From Chimonanthus salicifolius (Eukaryota > Streptophyta > Magnoliopsida > Laurales > Calycanthaceae): DNA of 64,000 nucleotides. The stretch is taken from positions 10,670,999 through 10,734,998 of the forward strand of contig CM023542.1 in NCBI GenBank assembly GCA_013350335.1, written 5' to 3'. The notes under the pieces are model-generated. The model saw nothing but the letters and a program-made list of their open reading frames with translations, was not told the DNA's origin and did no database searches. This document shows positions 12,101-23,400 of this stretch, in pieces. Positions within the stretch are counted from its first letter, which is position 1, and each line of letters begins with the position of its first letter. Position numbers and translations under genes: made by a program.

Positions 12101-12619
12101 GTCCAAAGCCATGGAATCACCATCTTGAGCGGTTGTATTCTTCACCAATCTCTTGTACTCATTGACACTCAGGCATTCAGTCATAACCTCCGTCATTCTA
12201 TCACAATCAGCATCAATCACAGTAACTACATTTGCATTCCTGATAGAATCAGATGCTTCCACCCTAATCACTTTTGGACGAATCCAGTCGTCAATTCTGC
12301 TCTGAGAATTCCCCCTTGTGACCACTGATGCCAATTTGCTAACTGTATCCATAGATCCAAAAACCTTCAAACGTCTCTGAGGGGCATGAAGGGTTCGCCG
12401 CAGTGGTTGCGGAGGTGGCAAGCTGCGGAATTTCAAAACAGGACTCTTAGATACTTGAACTGAAATGTATTTTTCGGGAACGGGAGGTTGTGAAATCCGT
12501 GGCTTTTTAGACAAAGGAACATCAGGCGAATAAGAATTTGAAGAGATGGGTGGAGGGACAGCCAAGCTGAAGGTGCAAACGTCATTCGAGCGCTTACGAT
12601 TTTCCGTTAGGGCGCCCAT
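116..12619 (-). CDS. ESD4: ESD4/Ulp1-like SUMO protease, six exons, C-terminus off window
   Basis: The product resembles plant ESD4 and ELS1, nuclear-envelope cysteine proteases (peptidase family C48) that mature SUMO and remove it from targets. Exons by genomic position, in transcript order: 11804-12619, 1342-1421, 1154-1247, 937-1035, 346-438, 116-235. All junctions have GT donors and AG acceptors, and phases match (0, 2, 0, 0, 0). They give 434 codons without a stop. Landmarks are the family N-terminus [11 protein letters not shown], the block WLNDE then [33 protein letters not shown], the catalytic His in EIHWCLAVI and the catalytic Asp in YLDS. The Cys motif (DCG context) is not present and should lie in the next exon left of position 1. 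Arabidopsis ESD4 is about 490 residues, so roughly the last 60-80 are missing. I chose the ATG at 12619; the in-frame GTG two codons upstream is not a plausible plant start. ESD4 itself and its close paralogue ELS1 cannot be told apart here. Confidence 0.93.
1422..2324. other. Intronic sequence, nothing recognised
   Basis: AT-rich intron DNA next to exon 2. The plus-strand frame at 1752-2129 has no family resemblance. No repeat or element ends were seen. Confidence 0.4.
2325..2367. repeat. (TA)n microsatellite
   Basis: An uninterrupted TA dinucleotide run of about 43 bp directly upstream of the 3' end of a LINE fragment. Confidence 0.9.
2387..3030 (-). mobile_element. LINE 3' fragment with RNase H domain (minus strand)
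   Basis: The minus strand encodes part of the reverse-transcriptase-like RNase H domain that ends plant L1-type LINE ORF2. A frame near 2880-2980 contains [11 protein letters not shown], and another at 2656-2883 contains [20 protein letters not shown] and [16 protein letters not shown]. Typical residues are the E in NEAKLL and the D in SESDS. The frame shifts between the two parts, so it is dead. The minus-strand 3' end runs into an A tract (T run on plus at about 2386-2392), fitting target-primed insertion. It is the same family as the larger LINE at 3720-6840 but in the opposite direction. Confidence 0.75.
3031..3719. other. Intronic spacer between two LINE copies, with long C run
   Basis: Two plus-strand frames (3146-3775, 3213-3863) are open, but their proline-rich part comes from the C run and they match no family. 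I see no element ends. The left end of the plus-strand LINE is not sharply defined and may start within this stretch. Confidence 0.4.
3610..3651. repeat. Poly-C tract (42 bp)
   Basis: An uninterrupted run of 42 C (G on the minus, transcribed strand). It follows ctccccccac and is followed by CT-rich sequence to about 3700. Such runs are rare in plant DNA and hard to sequence, so the length may not be exact. Confidence 0.85.
3720..6840 (+). pseudogene. Degenerate LINE (L1-type) ORF2: RT, zinc-binding region, RNase H
   Basis: A long decayed non-LTR retrotransposon. Order on the plus strand: linker before RT with [15 protein letters not shown] (about 3915); RT with [19 protein letters not shown] and AFVQNRQ (4142-4240), LLFKIDIEK (4300), LRQGDP (4485) and FADD-region sequence at about 4620; the C-terminal thumb with KRLPF and [20 protein letters not shown] (4985-5050) and [14 protein letters not shown] (5150); then RNase H with [19 protein letters not shown] (about 6245-6310) and ANAIKW (6460). 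Many stops and frameshifts break it. It ends with a short A run at about 6831-6839, the usual LINE 3' tail. It is antisense to the host gene. No ORF1 or endonuclease domain was recognised, so it is probably 5'-truncated. Confidence 0.85.
6841..7919. other. AT-rich intronic DNA, nothing recognised
   Basis: Very AT-rich, with no open frame of interest and no clear element ends. The frame at 7019-7297 is low complexity. Confidence 0.4.
7920..8380. repeat. Degenerate tandem-like repeats in intron 1
   Basis: Three blocks about 150-220 bp apart share the order TTTTAAT, TTTTTATG or TTTTGACT, then a segment like AAACATATGGGACC (near 7930-8000, 8100-8170 and 8290-8350). The match is imperfect and the region is AT-rich, so chance similarity is possible. 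Confidence 0.3.
8381..9067. other. Intronic sequence, nothing recognised
   Basis: Unique-looking AT-rich intron DNA. A short C/T-rich patch lies at 8730-8790. No coding content recognised. Confidence 0.35.
9068..9192. repeat. ATGTATATATACATATGTGT minisatellite grading into (TA)n
   Basis: A 20-bp unit of alternating purine and pyrimidine is repeated about four times and passes into a TA run at 9165-9186. The open frames across it on both strands (Tyr/Ile-rich) are artefacts of the repeat. Confidence 0.85.
9193..9789. other. Intronic sequence, nothing recognised
   Basis: AT-rich, with no family resemblance and no clear repeat ends. Confidence 0.35.
9798..9945 (-). mobile_element. Possible LINE 3'-end remnant (minus strand)
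   Basis: The plus strand begins with a T run at 9799-9808, followed by gaatgatgataatc and an A/G-rich stretch with caaaaaagtcccaaagggtc. This resembles the layout of the LINE 3' end at 2387 read on the minus strand. No coding part is preserved, so the call is weak. Confidence 0.3.
9946..11803. other. AT-rich intron sequence near exon 1, nothing recognised
   Basis: No coding content and no element ends recognised. A CT-rich patch lies at 10560-10790. Confidence 0.35.
11804..12619 (-). CDS. SUMO protease exon 1 (N-terminal regulatory region)
   Basis: This 816-bp exon has 272 codons and ends in phase 0 at a GAG|GTATGC donor. It encodes the poorly conserved N-terminus. A basic, Pro/Ser-rich segment ([22 protein letters not shown]) could be a nuclear localisation signal. 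Near the end come [16 protein letters not shown] and an acidic, probably helical stretch ([15 protein letters not shown]), both typical of plant ESD4-type proteins just before the catalytic domain. Plant ESD4 uses its N-terminus for nuclear-periphery localisation. No frameshift or stop is visible. Confidence 0.92.
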
Positions 12620-13299
12620 ATCCACTCTTCGATGGCACTCTAGTAATCACCCTAAAAAGCCTAGAAACTATTCCCATTTACCAACTAACATTCCAAAAAA
12701 AAAAAAAGATTTCAGAAACACCTGTTCTGGAAAAAACCCCAAAGAATACTAAACGGCAGATAGAAATTTCGGGTTTTTTTACTCCACAATCCGCAGAACT
12801 CCCACCCCACCCGAAAAAAAAAAAAAATCGAGTGAAAGGTTAGGGCTTTTAAGTCAGTAAAGCAATGAACGTCCAAGTGATTGAAAATTCCTGGAAATTT
12901 TAGAAAAGAGACTAAAACACGGAATCTGTGCAAAAGAAGGAAAACCATAGAAAAGATGCTGAAGAAGAGGCAACTAATACCATCAAAACCCTTTAAAAGC
13001 TTTGCAGAAGAAACGAGGAAAGTTAATGTATGAAGAGAGGCTAAGAAGGCGGAAGAGAGAAAGAGTGAATATTTTCCGGTGAATCGGTTGGGGCAATACG
13101 GGATGGAAACTCCTTTACAAAAAACAAGGGAACGTTGGGACGATTGGAGACTCATAATATGTGCAGTTCTTTATTTTATCAAAAAAATATACGACACGTA
13201 TATCCTCTTTATACGTATTATTTACACATGCTATTTGGGTTGATTAGTTTACATGTTTGCATCTAACCATATTCAAATTCACATAAAACAATTGGATTT
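12620..13299 (-). promoter_or_regulatory. Upstream region of the SUMO protease gene (5' UTR and promoter)
   Basis: This lies between the start codon and the first transposon-like sequence upstream. Read on the minus strand it is rich in pyrimidines and T runs, as plant 5' leaders often are. It contains an open minus-strand frame (12712-13155) with no recognisable protein content. I cannot place the transcription start or a convincing TATA box. Confidence 0.4.
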
Positions 13300-15879
13300 T
13301 TTTTTATAACGGAAAATCTCACATCAAGTACGACGATATTGGATAAAACTTTGATGCATGCACTCTTCCGCAAGTTACGTGCATTGGGTGACTAGTAGAC
13401 TTTAAACCTAGAACCGTTGATTCTTGAGCCAAAGCGTTTGCCGAGTTGAGATACTTGTGTGCGGTACTTAGATCTAGGAACTCAAAAATTTTAAAATGTT
13501 AATTTTGCATCCAGACTTGTATGATTTTGAATTATTATGGTTTTTAAATAATATAGATCTTAAATTAATCTAATCCCAAAAAATCAATTCTACTCTCATG
13601 AGATCTAGAAATTAAAACATTAATTAAATCCAATAAAGATAATGGCTTAATATAGAGTTTATAAATAATCTCACATCCCAATTTAAGAAAGCAAAATTAA
13701 AGTTCAACTAGATTAAATGTCAAACTAGTTAACACATCTTTGAGAGGGTGATTGGAATACAAGAAATAAAATACATGAGCAAACAAAGAAAAATACATTG
13801 AACAAAAATACATTGGAAAATAAATCAAACAAATAAAATACAACACATAACAAAATAAAGTAAGCAATGGAAATAAATTGACAATTAAAGTAGATGAAAT
13901 AACAAAACAGTGCATGATTTAAAGGCACTTGTTGGAAAAGATCATTCATCGCCAAAATTAAATAAATAAATAAATAATCTATATCTGAAAATTGCGTAAA
14001 AATCCATATTTCAATTCATGCTCATTATCAAGATAAAAATTTATAAACTTTAATTTAAATAATCGAACCTTAGTAACTTAGATCCAACACTTACAACCTA
14101 AGTTCTAACTATTTCATGTCCAATTAAATAAACAAAGAATATAATTTTTAAAATTAAATCTAAACAATCAAAAAAAAAAATCTGAAAATTGGATGTTTGA
14201 GGGTTCTAAAAGGATATCTCCTATTTATTTCATAAAAGAATTAAAGTACAAGATTTGGGAAAATAAATACACAAAGACAATAAAATAAAATTATAATATG
14301 ATTGCTCACATGTAAAAATCGTGTAGGCTCCTTATCTTCTTGTGCTTTCTCCAATCTTCGGTCCTTTCAAGCTCCAGATCAAATTCACTTTTTACATTGG
14401 GTTAATGGGGTATTTATAGGACTTAGGATTGGAGTGAAGGGTGGAGATCAAAACTTGGTTTAAGTTAATGCATGAAAAGCTTGGATTAAATCTAACTTAA
14501 TATGAATGGATGTGATTTAAAACAGAAAAGGCTAGGGCTACAAGGCATGGTCGAATTTTGTATATTGGGTAAGAAGTTGGCTTGGAGGAAAAGAAAAGAA
14601 TGAGAAAATCATGGGATTGGGTTGCTATGGTCGAATTTTACCTATTTGGTTAGGGTTATGGGCAATGCAATGAATGGATGGTTGAGATCTAAAGTTAAAA
14701 TGGATGAATGGTTGAGATGATGAGTGATGACATGGAGGGATAAAATTGGAATGAGATAAGAGAGGACATTGAAAATTGTGTGTGACATGGAGAAGATTTG
14801 TAAACATCATGTGAGAGGTGGAGGGATAGATGATGAGGGGTACATGATCTTATAGGCAATGAATCTAGATGGAATTGAAGATTAATGCATGGAGAAATTT
14901 TTGTGCAAAAATCGTGTATGATATGGAGAGGAGATGGGAAAATCGCATGGATGGATTTTGAATTGGAGAAAATGGTGCATGGATATGAGATTGGCTTGGG
15001 ATGCAAGTTTAACTAAATCTAGGGTATTATGAGATGAATGGCTATGATTTAATGGCTCTAAATCTAATGGCTTAACTAATGGATGGATGATCTAAATTTA
15101 TGAATGGTAAAATGATGCATGAATGATTAAGATTTTAAGGTTAATCTACATGATGGATGGATTGGATGGCCTAGATCTAATATTATGAATGTATGGATTG
15201 GATTTGTTAGGTGGCTCTAGGGTTTCCTAAGCTTATGAAATGAGCTGAATGGTTTGGATTAAAAGATGATAAATGAATGGTGTGGATGATATGGACAGGG
15301 ACAAGGCTTTGGGCATGTGGACTTAAGGTTTACAATGTAAAATTCGAATATGGAGAAATTGGACCTTGGACTTGATTTTGGGCTTGTATTGCTGGACTTT
15401 GACAAGAGCACATGGACTTGGGCGTACTGGACTTGGATTTCACGTTGGCCTAACTCACTTTGTAATATGCACATGGAAAGCTTGGCCCATTTGAAGTGGA
15501 TCTCTGGCCCATGGATTTAAAATTCAAACTCTTGTTTTCTTTCGGCCTCTTTAATTGCAGATTCTCTTTTCTAGAATTAAATAATTAACCATCCACTTAA
15601 AATCTAAAATATTGAATTAATCTAAACTCTCATAAATAGATCAAGATTAATCAATTTACATTGAAAATCCTAAAAGTGGTATGAATTAATTATTCAATTC
15701 CAGATCTTCCAAACTAAGCTCAATTCTTGCAATAATCCATTGATTTATGACTGTTTCCTGTATTTCCCAAATTTTATCTAAAAACTACAAAATTGCATTA
15801 ACTACATCTTTTATTTACAAAATAAAGGCTAACTAATCTAAAATTGAAGGGCAAAAATGTCATTTTTCTGGACTCAACA
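13300..15879. mobile_element. LTR-like sequence, T-related (gypsy type, incomplete)
   Basis: Non-coding, AT-rich, 2.6 kb. Its right end (ggctaactaatct, then gtcatttttctgg, then ctcaaca at 15879) resembles the right end of the T LTR at 31980-32029. Its internal style also resembles T: a cttatcttcttgtgc-type leader near 14330 and many short ATGGATGG-like patches from 14660 to 15280. The left boundary is unclear. I read it as a second, older T-family LTR, probably oriented minus. Open frames inside are not coding. Confidence 0.45.
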
Positions 15880-16354
15880 ATTCATCAAGGTTCCAAACGA
15901 TCGATTGTTGGCTTCTGATTGTATCGTCCTGAGACCTCATGGGCTTGACAGTCTTGTTCAACTAGAACCTCCAACTTTCCACACAACATATCGCAAGACC
16001 ACGATTTGTCGTGTGCTGTCTTTGGCGAATGACGCTCGACACAATGTGTCACCCTAACAGTGAATTCATTTTTCCAAGTTGGGTTTCAATTCATTGTCAA
16101 ACATATGTTAGGCTTGGTTAATTATCCAGATGTGATTTTTAAGCCTAGGCATGGTCCACCTAAGATCTGGGTGTCACCTATGGTCATTTATGGTCACTTA
16201 CCATCACTGATTGCCATACACGTTGATCCGTTGAGTCTTCACACTTCAACCAACGCTTGAGATCTTGAGTCTTGAGATTCTCTCTTCAAGGCAAGCCTTC
16301 ACCTAAGTTAAGAACTTGACAAACAGGTGACTTGGGAAGCCTGGGACACTAACA
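15880..16354 (-). mobile_element. Family X LTR fragment (copia type, minus strand)
   Basis: On the minus strand it begins TGTTAGTGTCCCAGG at 16354, the start shared by other X LTRs here (33893, 37955, 63201). It continues with sequence matching 63500-63800: a segment around gacttgacaaacaggtgac, then the tgtgattttaagcctagg type. It breaks at about 15880 where the T-like sequence begins. Confidence 0.6.
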
Positions 16355-16492
16355 TTAAGATATATTTTCTATAATTTCGTTGGGTTCAACATCGCACTCA
16401 CATTGTTATACCATAAATGGTTCGTATGATTGCGAGTAAAATAAATGTAAAACTTTTTATTGCACAACAAATATTGTCAAACTGGATTGCTT
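16355..16492. other. Short spacer between X fragment and Y LTR
   Basis: AT-rich, 138 bp, nothing recognised. It ends just before the TGTAACGCC start of the Y LTR. Confidence 0.4.
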
Positions 16493-17162
16493 TGTAACGC
16501 CCTGTCCTGCTACGGGCGCGTTACCTCTGAAATTTTCCAAAACATAACAAAAGGATGGATATCGGGTATATATATATTTTTTGAAATGGCGTAACTACCT
16601 CCTGCTCAACAAATTAGAAGTCCATAATACTAAGAAACATAAAAAAACAACCATAGACTGATCAAATAAAGTTATACAGACATCCAAACAAACATATGAT
16701 AATGAGTACCTACAAACAAGAGTCTCTCAAATCTAAAGCACAAGCATGATCATAGAATGTCTAACTATTATTCCTCCTCCCCATGTGCTTGCTCAAGGGG
16801 CCCTCCTGGTCCCTCTGCGATCGGTGTACCTGAAAGGTAAGGGGCTGAGCTAAGCAACTCATTGAAGGGATAAAGTATATCATATGTTAGCGATATAAAC
16901 ATATATCACACATATGAAATGTAATGAACATCAAAATAGAATGGATGTCTACGTACATAAGTATTCAACTATACTACTAACCAATGGTCCCACTGACCTA
17001 GTCCGAGACATCACCTCCACAACTCACAACGGACATCTAACAACTACGGTCTCCCTCCCAATACAAACGGGAGACTACACAATACACAACCGCCTCAACT
17101 ACCGGAGTGCAACGGGGAAACCCGCCTCTCTATGGAGGTCTCAACCGCCGGAGCATAATGGG
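16493..17162 (-). mobile_element. Family Y LTR, left part (outermost level of nest 1)
   Basis: It starts TGTAACGCCCTGTCCTGC, matching the Y LTR at 50507 (TGTAACGCCTCGTTCCGC), and has the same later blocks: tgaaaggtaaggggctgagc, the 'ccgccggagc' units and ggagactac. It stops at 17162, where a T-family LTR begins. Y sequence resumes at 32030 with the same cgaccgccgaagcgtaat units. In the better-placed copy at 50507 the primer-binding site shows the coding strand is minus. Confidence 0.7.
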
Positions 17163-18426
17163 TGTTGTGTGTTAAATTTATACTCGCAAACGCACAAATC
17201 AAATTGGAGTATAGGAATATGCAAGTGCGAGGTCGAACCTATAGGAACTTGATTTATGAATGAACAAGAAAACAAATTAAAAAGCCTACAATTTAATCTT
17301 AGCCTAGTTAACACTTTTTTTTGGAGAATAGTTGAATAAAATTGCAAAATTAAAATAACTAAAAAAATGGAGTTTTAATCGAGTGAGAGAAATTACTAAG
17401 GCATCGGATTCTACCACCATTAAATCTATAATCTTCTAATTATTTATTTATCAATTCCCAATTTTAAGAGATTTAAACATTTAAGTTCATTAATATCGTG
17501 TTCAAAAATTGATTTTCCTTCGGTTGAACGTACAAAATCCTAAGCATTTAATGTATTCAATTTTAATTTAGAAGATAATGAATCAAAGAAATCAACCTAA
17601 GTATTCAATGTATCTAATTAAATTGAAAACCATTAAATCAAAAGAAATTGCATCTATCACTTAAAATGCCAAGCAATAATTAATCAAGTATAATTATTAA
17701 CTACCACAAATACATGATATTGGTGGTGAAAATAATTTATATTTATTAATCCAATGAAGCCAAAATCATGAAATAATCAAACACACATAATTTGAAATTA
17801 AATAAATAAATAAAAGAAGAATTATTTCATTAATGGGGCTTCATCTTCGACCTCAGTATAGAAAATTAGCTAGACTTTATGAAAGAATTAAAATAAAAAG
17901 ACATGAAAAAATAGAACCCGAGCGATCGTCGGAGCTCCGAGCCTTGGCCACAATCTTCTCTCCTCGTCCCTCTCTCTATTTCCACCGTGTTGTACTGTCT
18001 TTCTGTAGAGAGGGCTTTAATTTATAGAGGTTGGGAAGAAATAAAATAAGCAAGGATTGGTGGGTCCCACTTTTTAACCGATCCTCTCCTTTCTATTATT
18101 TCATTTAGCCGGCCAAACCATCGCTTCTATTCTTGTATACAGTTGAATCGGCCAAGACCTTCTTCTATATTTTTTTTATCCTTGCCTTCCTTCCCACTCT
18201 TGCCTCTACACACATTAGGGATTTAGCAGATTCTTTTTCTTTCTATTGTGTTTCATAACTAGTCACATACGTCCCATGAAAATCTTCCATATCAACGCCA
18301 ACTGTTCTTAATTTCTCTCTGAAATTTTCTTCGCTGAACTTCTCTGTCCTCTCCCATCGTTTCTTTGTTTTCTATCGTGTCACATCACCTTCTTTTCTTA
18401 TTTCTTTCCATTCTTTTAATAAGATG
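17163..18426 (-). mobile_element. Family T LTR, left part (second level of nest 1)
   Basis: It begins TGTTGTGTGTTAAATTTATA, then actcgcaaacgcacaaatc and gcaagtgcgaggtcgaacc, a phrase typical of one group of plant gypsy LTR ends. It is preceded by atggg (17158-17162). The right half, 30535-32029, ends ttcatca and is followed by acggg, a 5-bp target duplication with one mismatch. Without the copia insertion the LTR is about 2.75 kb. It contains no coding sequence. Confidence 0.65.
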
Positions 18427-18604
18427 TGTAGAATATGGAACAACTGCCTACTGTCTATTCCATTAGCACTAGTATTTATAGTGTTACAGGCCTCGCTAAT
18501 GGAGGCAATAATCTATTACAAGAATCAATTACAATCCCTTGATTAGGGAGAGGAAATATTCCAAAGAGGAAGGTCAACTGTTTGGGTTAGCATGAGTGCT
18601 AATA
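18427..18604 (-). repeat. Copia 3' LTR
   Basis: 178 bp. Plus-strand left end TGTAGAATATGG, right end GTGCTAATA, so on the coding strand it runs TATTAGCAC to TTCTACA. The coding-strand start is TA instead of the usual TG, and the other LTR shares this. Confidence 0.92.
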
Positions 18605-20404
18605 CTCCCCCGCAAACTCGACGATGGTAAGTGGACGAGTTTGGAACTAAGAACAGAAAACCGCTGCTTGGGAAGGCCCTTAGTAAAGATATCAGCAAGT
18701 TGATCTTTGGAGGGCACAAATTGGATGTGATGAGAGCCGGCAGTAACACATTCGCGAACAAAATGATAATCCAGTTCAATATGCTTAGTCCGTGCATGGA
18801 AGATTGGGTTCGCGGCCATATAAGTGGCACTGAGATTGTCACAAAGAAGTAGTGTCGGAGAAGAGAGAGGAAATTGAAGCTCTCGTAAGAGGTGACTAAT
18901 CCAGACAGTGTCAGCACAAGCATAAGCAAACGCTCGATATTCAGCTTCCGCGCTAGAGCGAGAAATAGTCGGTTGTTTTTTAGCACACCAAGAAACTAAA
19001 TTCGAACAGAGGAAGATGCAGTAACCCTTGGTGGAACGACGATTGTCAGGACAACCAGCCCAGTCAGCATCAGAGTAGGTAATGAGGCGTAGAGGCTGTT
19101 GTGCGCGTGTGAGAAGCAAACCATGACCAAGGGAACTGCGATGCTAAATGAATGACATAAGCAATGTCAGGTCGAGTGAGTGTGAGATATTGCAAAGTAC
19201 CGACGAGTTGACGATACTCAGTAGGATCGGAAAAGAAATCACCATTAGAGGAAGATAACTGTTTCTTGGCAGCGACAGGTGTAGAGCAAGGTTTACATTC
19301 ATGAAGATTTCCTCGACGAAGGAGATCAAGTGTATACTTATTTTGGGACAAATGTAATCCCTGAGAGAGAGGAGTCACTTCAAGACCCAAGAAATAATGA
19401 AGATTACCAAGATCATTGATCTCGAATTCAGTGTCGAGGCGACGAGTGAAGGATTGAAGGAGGGATGAATTGTTGCCAGTGAGAATAATATCATCGACTA
19501 TACAACAGAAGGATCATAAGGTGAGAGTCTCGTCAAAAAACAAACATGGAGCTATCAGCCTTACTTTGAAGGAAACCATAGGAGAGGAGGAAGGTGTCGA
19601 ATCGTTGGAACCAAGCTCTCGGTGCTTGTTTCAAGCCATAGATAGCCTTGTGGAGCTTGCATATATGAGTAGGATGAGAAGGATCAATAAAACCAGGTGG
19701 CTGAGTCATATAGACCTATTCAGTGAGATTGCCATGAAGAAAGGCATTCTTGACATTCAGCTGATGCATAGGCGAAACATACGTGACGGCTAGGCTGAGA
19801 ACAAGACGTATAGTAACAGGCTTGATGACATGGCTGAATGTCTCATCATAGTCAATACCAGGCTGTTGATGAAAGCCTTTGGCAAAAAGACGTGCTTTGT
19901 AGCGCTCAATACTACCATCAGAGCGATGTTTAATCTTAAACACCCATTTGCAACCTACAATGTTAGCATGAGAGGGAGGTGGAACAAGCGACCAAGTGTG
20001 TTGTCGGAGGAGGGCATTGAATTTGTCAATCATAGCGTGACACCATTCTGCAGAGCGGACAACCTGATGTAGCAGGTGGGCTCTAAATCTGAAGAAACCA
20101 GAGAGGCGAAGGCCTATGGAACAGGATGGCGACTGGCAAAGTCAGCCCGCTTCTTAGACTTGGAGATACCATCATTTGCATGTGTGACCATGGGATGAGC
20201 ATTGGCTAGAGTGGGAGGCGACTCCAACACTGACATAGGAGATGGTGGTAGAGTAGATGGTAACTCCAGCGCTGGCTGAGATGATGGCAAGTCCGGTGCA
20301 GGAGGAGGAGCATGCATAGAAGATGGAGCAGTTGCAGATGTTGAGGTTGTGGAGAGAACCGGAATGAAGACCCTGTCGGAGGTAGGTGAAGACCTGTTTG
20401 TGGG
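18574..20404 (-). pseudogene. Copia reverse transcriptase and RNase H
   Basis: From right to left: a Pro/Ser-rich linker ending in ANDGISKSKKRADF (about 20160); RT with NALLRQHTWSLVPPP, GCKWVFKIK, YKARLFAKGF and NAFLHG (20033-19720); the catalytic VDD near 19490-19498; then LHYFLGLEV and STPVAAKKQ, and RPDIAY (about 19170). RNase H (19119-18574) has SDADWAGCPDNRRSTKG, SSAEAEYRA, LLCDNLSATYMA, HARTKHIELDYHFVRE and KDQLADIFTKGL. One extra base just before VDD breaks the YVDD codon run, and RT is split over several frames, so this is dead. The RNase H part is open to its stop at about 18574. Confidence 0.9.
18605..18616 (-). other. Copia polypurine tract
   Basis: On the coding strand the bases just before the 3' LTR are TTTGCGGGGGAG, the expected purine-rich primer for plus-strand DNA synthesis. 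It lies downstream of the RNase H stop. Confidence 0.7.
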
Positions 20405-20409
20405 TAATG

Positions 20410-23400
20410 TGGCACGCCTCGACCCGAAAGGTGGGCCCGGAACGCGACTGATTTTTTTTTTTTTGAAACTAAACTCAAGAATTTTAACTGGGTCGGATCA
20501 ACGGTTGGGCCCAAAGGTCACACATGATCACGACATGTGGACTCAAACATATACCATAAGTCTACCCCAAAGAGATACAAACATCAACACATAATTCCAA
20601 CATTGAATTATTATTACAACATCATCAGAGTAACTACGGAACACATGATAGTTCAATACATGAAGTCCAAACAAACTAAGTAGCACGTATGATACTTTAC
20701 ATAAGCAAATGGTTCAAGGAATCAAAAAACAAAGATAATGGTATTCCCCTCAGTGGGAGTCTCAAGGCAACGCAACATCTTATCCATCCTAAGCTTCAAA
20801 TGGAGGGTTCTCTTCCTCGGGCATATCTCCTGAAAGGTGAGTGGGGTGAGCTAACTAGCCCAGTGAAGGAAATATAACAATGGAGTCTAATGAAACATCA
20901 GGTTAGTTAATAATCAACATTTGCAATATAATATCTCATGCTTGACAATAATTCTCAATATCAAGTATAATCTCATCATCATTTCCATAACTGCTGTCAT
21001 CCAATGTAACGCCTACATACTATGCTGAGACCATTGTATAAAGTCCCAACGCGGTCAAAATACATCCTTACAATTACATCTCTGACCATCACATGGCCGA
21101 TACTGACACTCCTCAAGTCAGCAACTGTCGACACCCCTGGTCCAGTACACGTAAGCCATCTCACACACATGGCCGGTATTGGTTCAATAGTCAAGGGCAC
21201 GTGGAAACAGTATTACATATCTCATATAATCAACATCATAAATATTTATAAGCATTATAAGCACTTCTTACAACAGTACATCATGTCTAGGCACATGGGT
21301 GGGTTCATCAACTTGAAACCACTCATTGCTCAAGATCCATCTCATTAGAAACATGTTTACACTTATTGCAAAGTTAAGTTCCCTCACCGAAAATGTGTGG
21401 TATCGCGGTCTCTGTTCAACAAGCAAACAAGTGCATAATCAATAATAGGTCAACATACATAGCATCCAAATGTATACATACAAGTAGTATTTTAAAACCA
21501 TACTTGTTTTCCTAAAAATCTCCAAGGTAAATGGAATTGAGTCTCCTACTTGATTTCTATCCATTTTAAGTTACAATAATCCACAATATAGTAATAGGGT
21601 GCTCAGTCCAAAACTCATATTGTCTTCTGGACATGACTAGATTGACTTATTAAGTTAAGTCTAGATACTCAGGTCACTTCTCTATTGTTTTCTGGATAGG
21701 ACCAGATTTGACATGTTGAGTAAGGCCTCGAGGTCACTTAGTACCCGATAGATATAGCATTGGCCTGAAAGTGAAGTCACTCAGTGCCCGACCAATAGAG
21801 TTGGCCTGGAAGTGAATACAATAGTATATACACTATAATATTAAGAGAAGAGGGTTAGTACAACTTTTAAATTATTAAAGGCATAAACATCACATGCATC
21901 ATAAAAAAATCAAGATTCTTCATTCAAAAACTGGGTTCCTCAGAACATGCCTCGGAACCAGGTATTGTGGCTTCGGATCATCCAAACCACTGCCTAAACT
22001 AGTCACAGACTTCGGAACTTGGGTTTGCCTTCGGACCGTCCGAAGATCAGGTCTCGGATCGTCCGAAGGATTTTCCGAATGGAAAAATTAGAAAAACAGG
22101 CTTCTGTGGGTCTGTGTGTCTCGGATCATGCCGAGTGAAGCTCGGATCGTCCAAGAGGGGTTCGGTCCTTCCGAACAGGGCTCGGAACGTTCGGCAGAGA
22201 ATGACTAGCCTCGGACGCTTCGGGACTTCGAAATGAAGCTCGGAACATCAGAAGGTCACTCTCGGACCGTCCGAAGGGGGTTACCCTCGGACAGTCTGAA
22301 GCACAACTCTCGGACTGTCCGAGAGTCATCTTCCTCCTCTCTCTGCAACAAAAGACAGTAACGGGCAGATACTCCATGAAATACGAATACAGAAACAATG
22401 GGTTTTCTGGATTCGATTTTCACATCCAACCCATCAGATGGACTCCTCAGTGAGTCCTCTTTCCATAGGGAGTGGTTTAAAACTTTAAAACTTAACAGAC
22501 CATTAGATTTTAACACCAAAACGACACTGGTACTAGAAATTCCACATTTTTCCTTAAACTTCAAATTTGTTTTACACACTTAAAACTTGGCCAAAATCAT
22601 TTTTTCTTGATTCTAAACCGATTGAAATTTAAAGAGGAACACAATCGTTACCTTCACTCGAGTTCCTGGGTTGAAAATCTGGTCTTTTGAAAATCTCTCC
22701 TCTAAGCTACGGTTAAGAAAAAATTTTGGAAAAAGAGAGACAAGGGAGGGATCGGCTGGAAACTCAGAGAGCAGAGAGACTGAGAGATGAGATGAAATTA
22801 TCTGGGAGTGAAATTAGATGGAGGAGGATGAGGTTTTATAGAAAACATTGCTCAATGCATGGAGGCCAGCCAGAGGCTGCATGCAGCTGCAGTCTATGTC
22901 CCCAACAGTAACGGCACTGTTTGGGTAACTAGTTGCAGATAAGTCCTTTCAGATTTTCGGTTTTGCAAATTGGCCTCCAAATTTGATAAAAATCCGATTT
23001 TCAACTTAAAACATGATTTTAAAAGCTAAAAAATTTTAATCCAACTTGACAGATAAGTTGAGTTTTAAAAACTCTAATTACCATAAAAACTTGGAGATTT
23101 AAAACTAAAAAAAAACCATAAATTTAAATAAAAATCATAATTTAACACTATTTACGTAATTTAACTTGTGTTAAATAAAACGATATAAAGTCCTCATTTT
23201 TGGGGTTTGAAAGAATAAACTAGACCATACTAAAATGGTCTAACATACTATACTTGTTTCAAAATTTTCTCATTTCCAAAACCATTAAAAAATATTTATT
23301 TCTCCCTTTCGGGGTTTTGACGGATGGTTTTAAATACTATTTTCTGTAAATAAAAATTATTTTAAAATCATAAATTGGAATGCTTAATTAAGGAAAATAA

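Noticed and set aside
12617..12625. Upstream in-frame GTG as alternative start of the SUMO protease
   Set aside because: The ATG at 12619 gives the family N-terminus MGAL; GTG starts are not expected here.
12712..13155. 147-codon minus-strand frame upstream of the SUMO protease
   Set aside because: It is T-rich leader sequence giving Phe/Leu-rich translation. It is not joined in frame to exon 1 and has no known motif.
14625..15006. His/Pro/Ser-rich minus-strand frames
   Set aside because: They come from repeated ATGGATGG-like patches in T-type LTR DNA.
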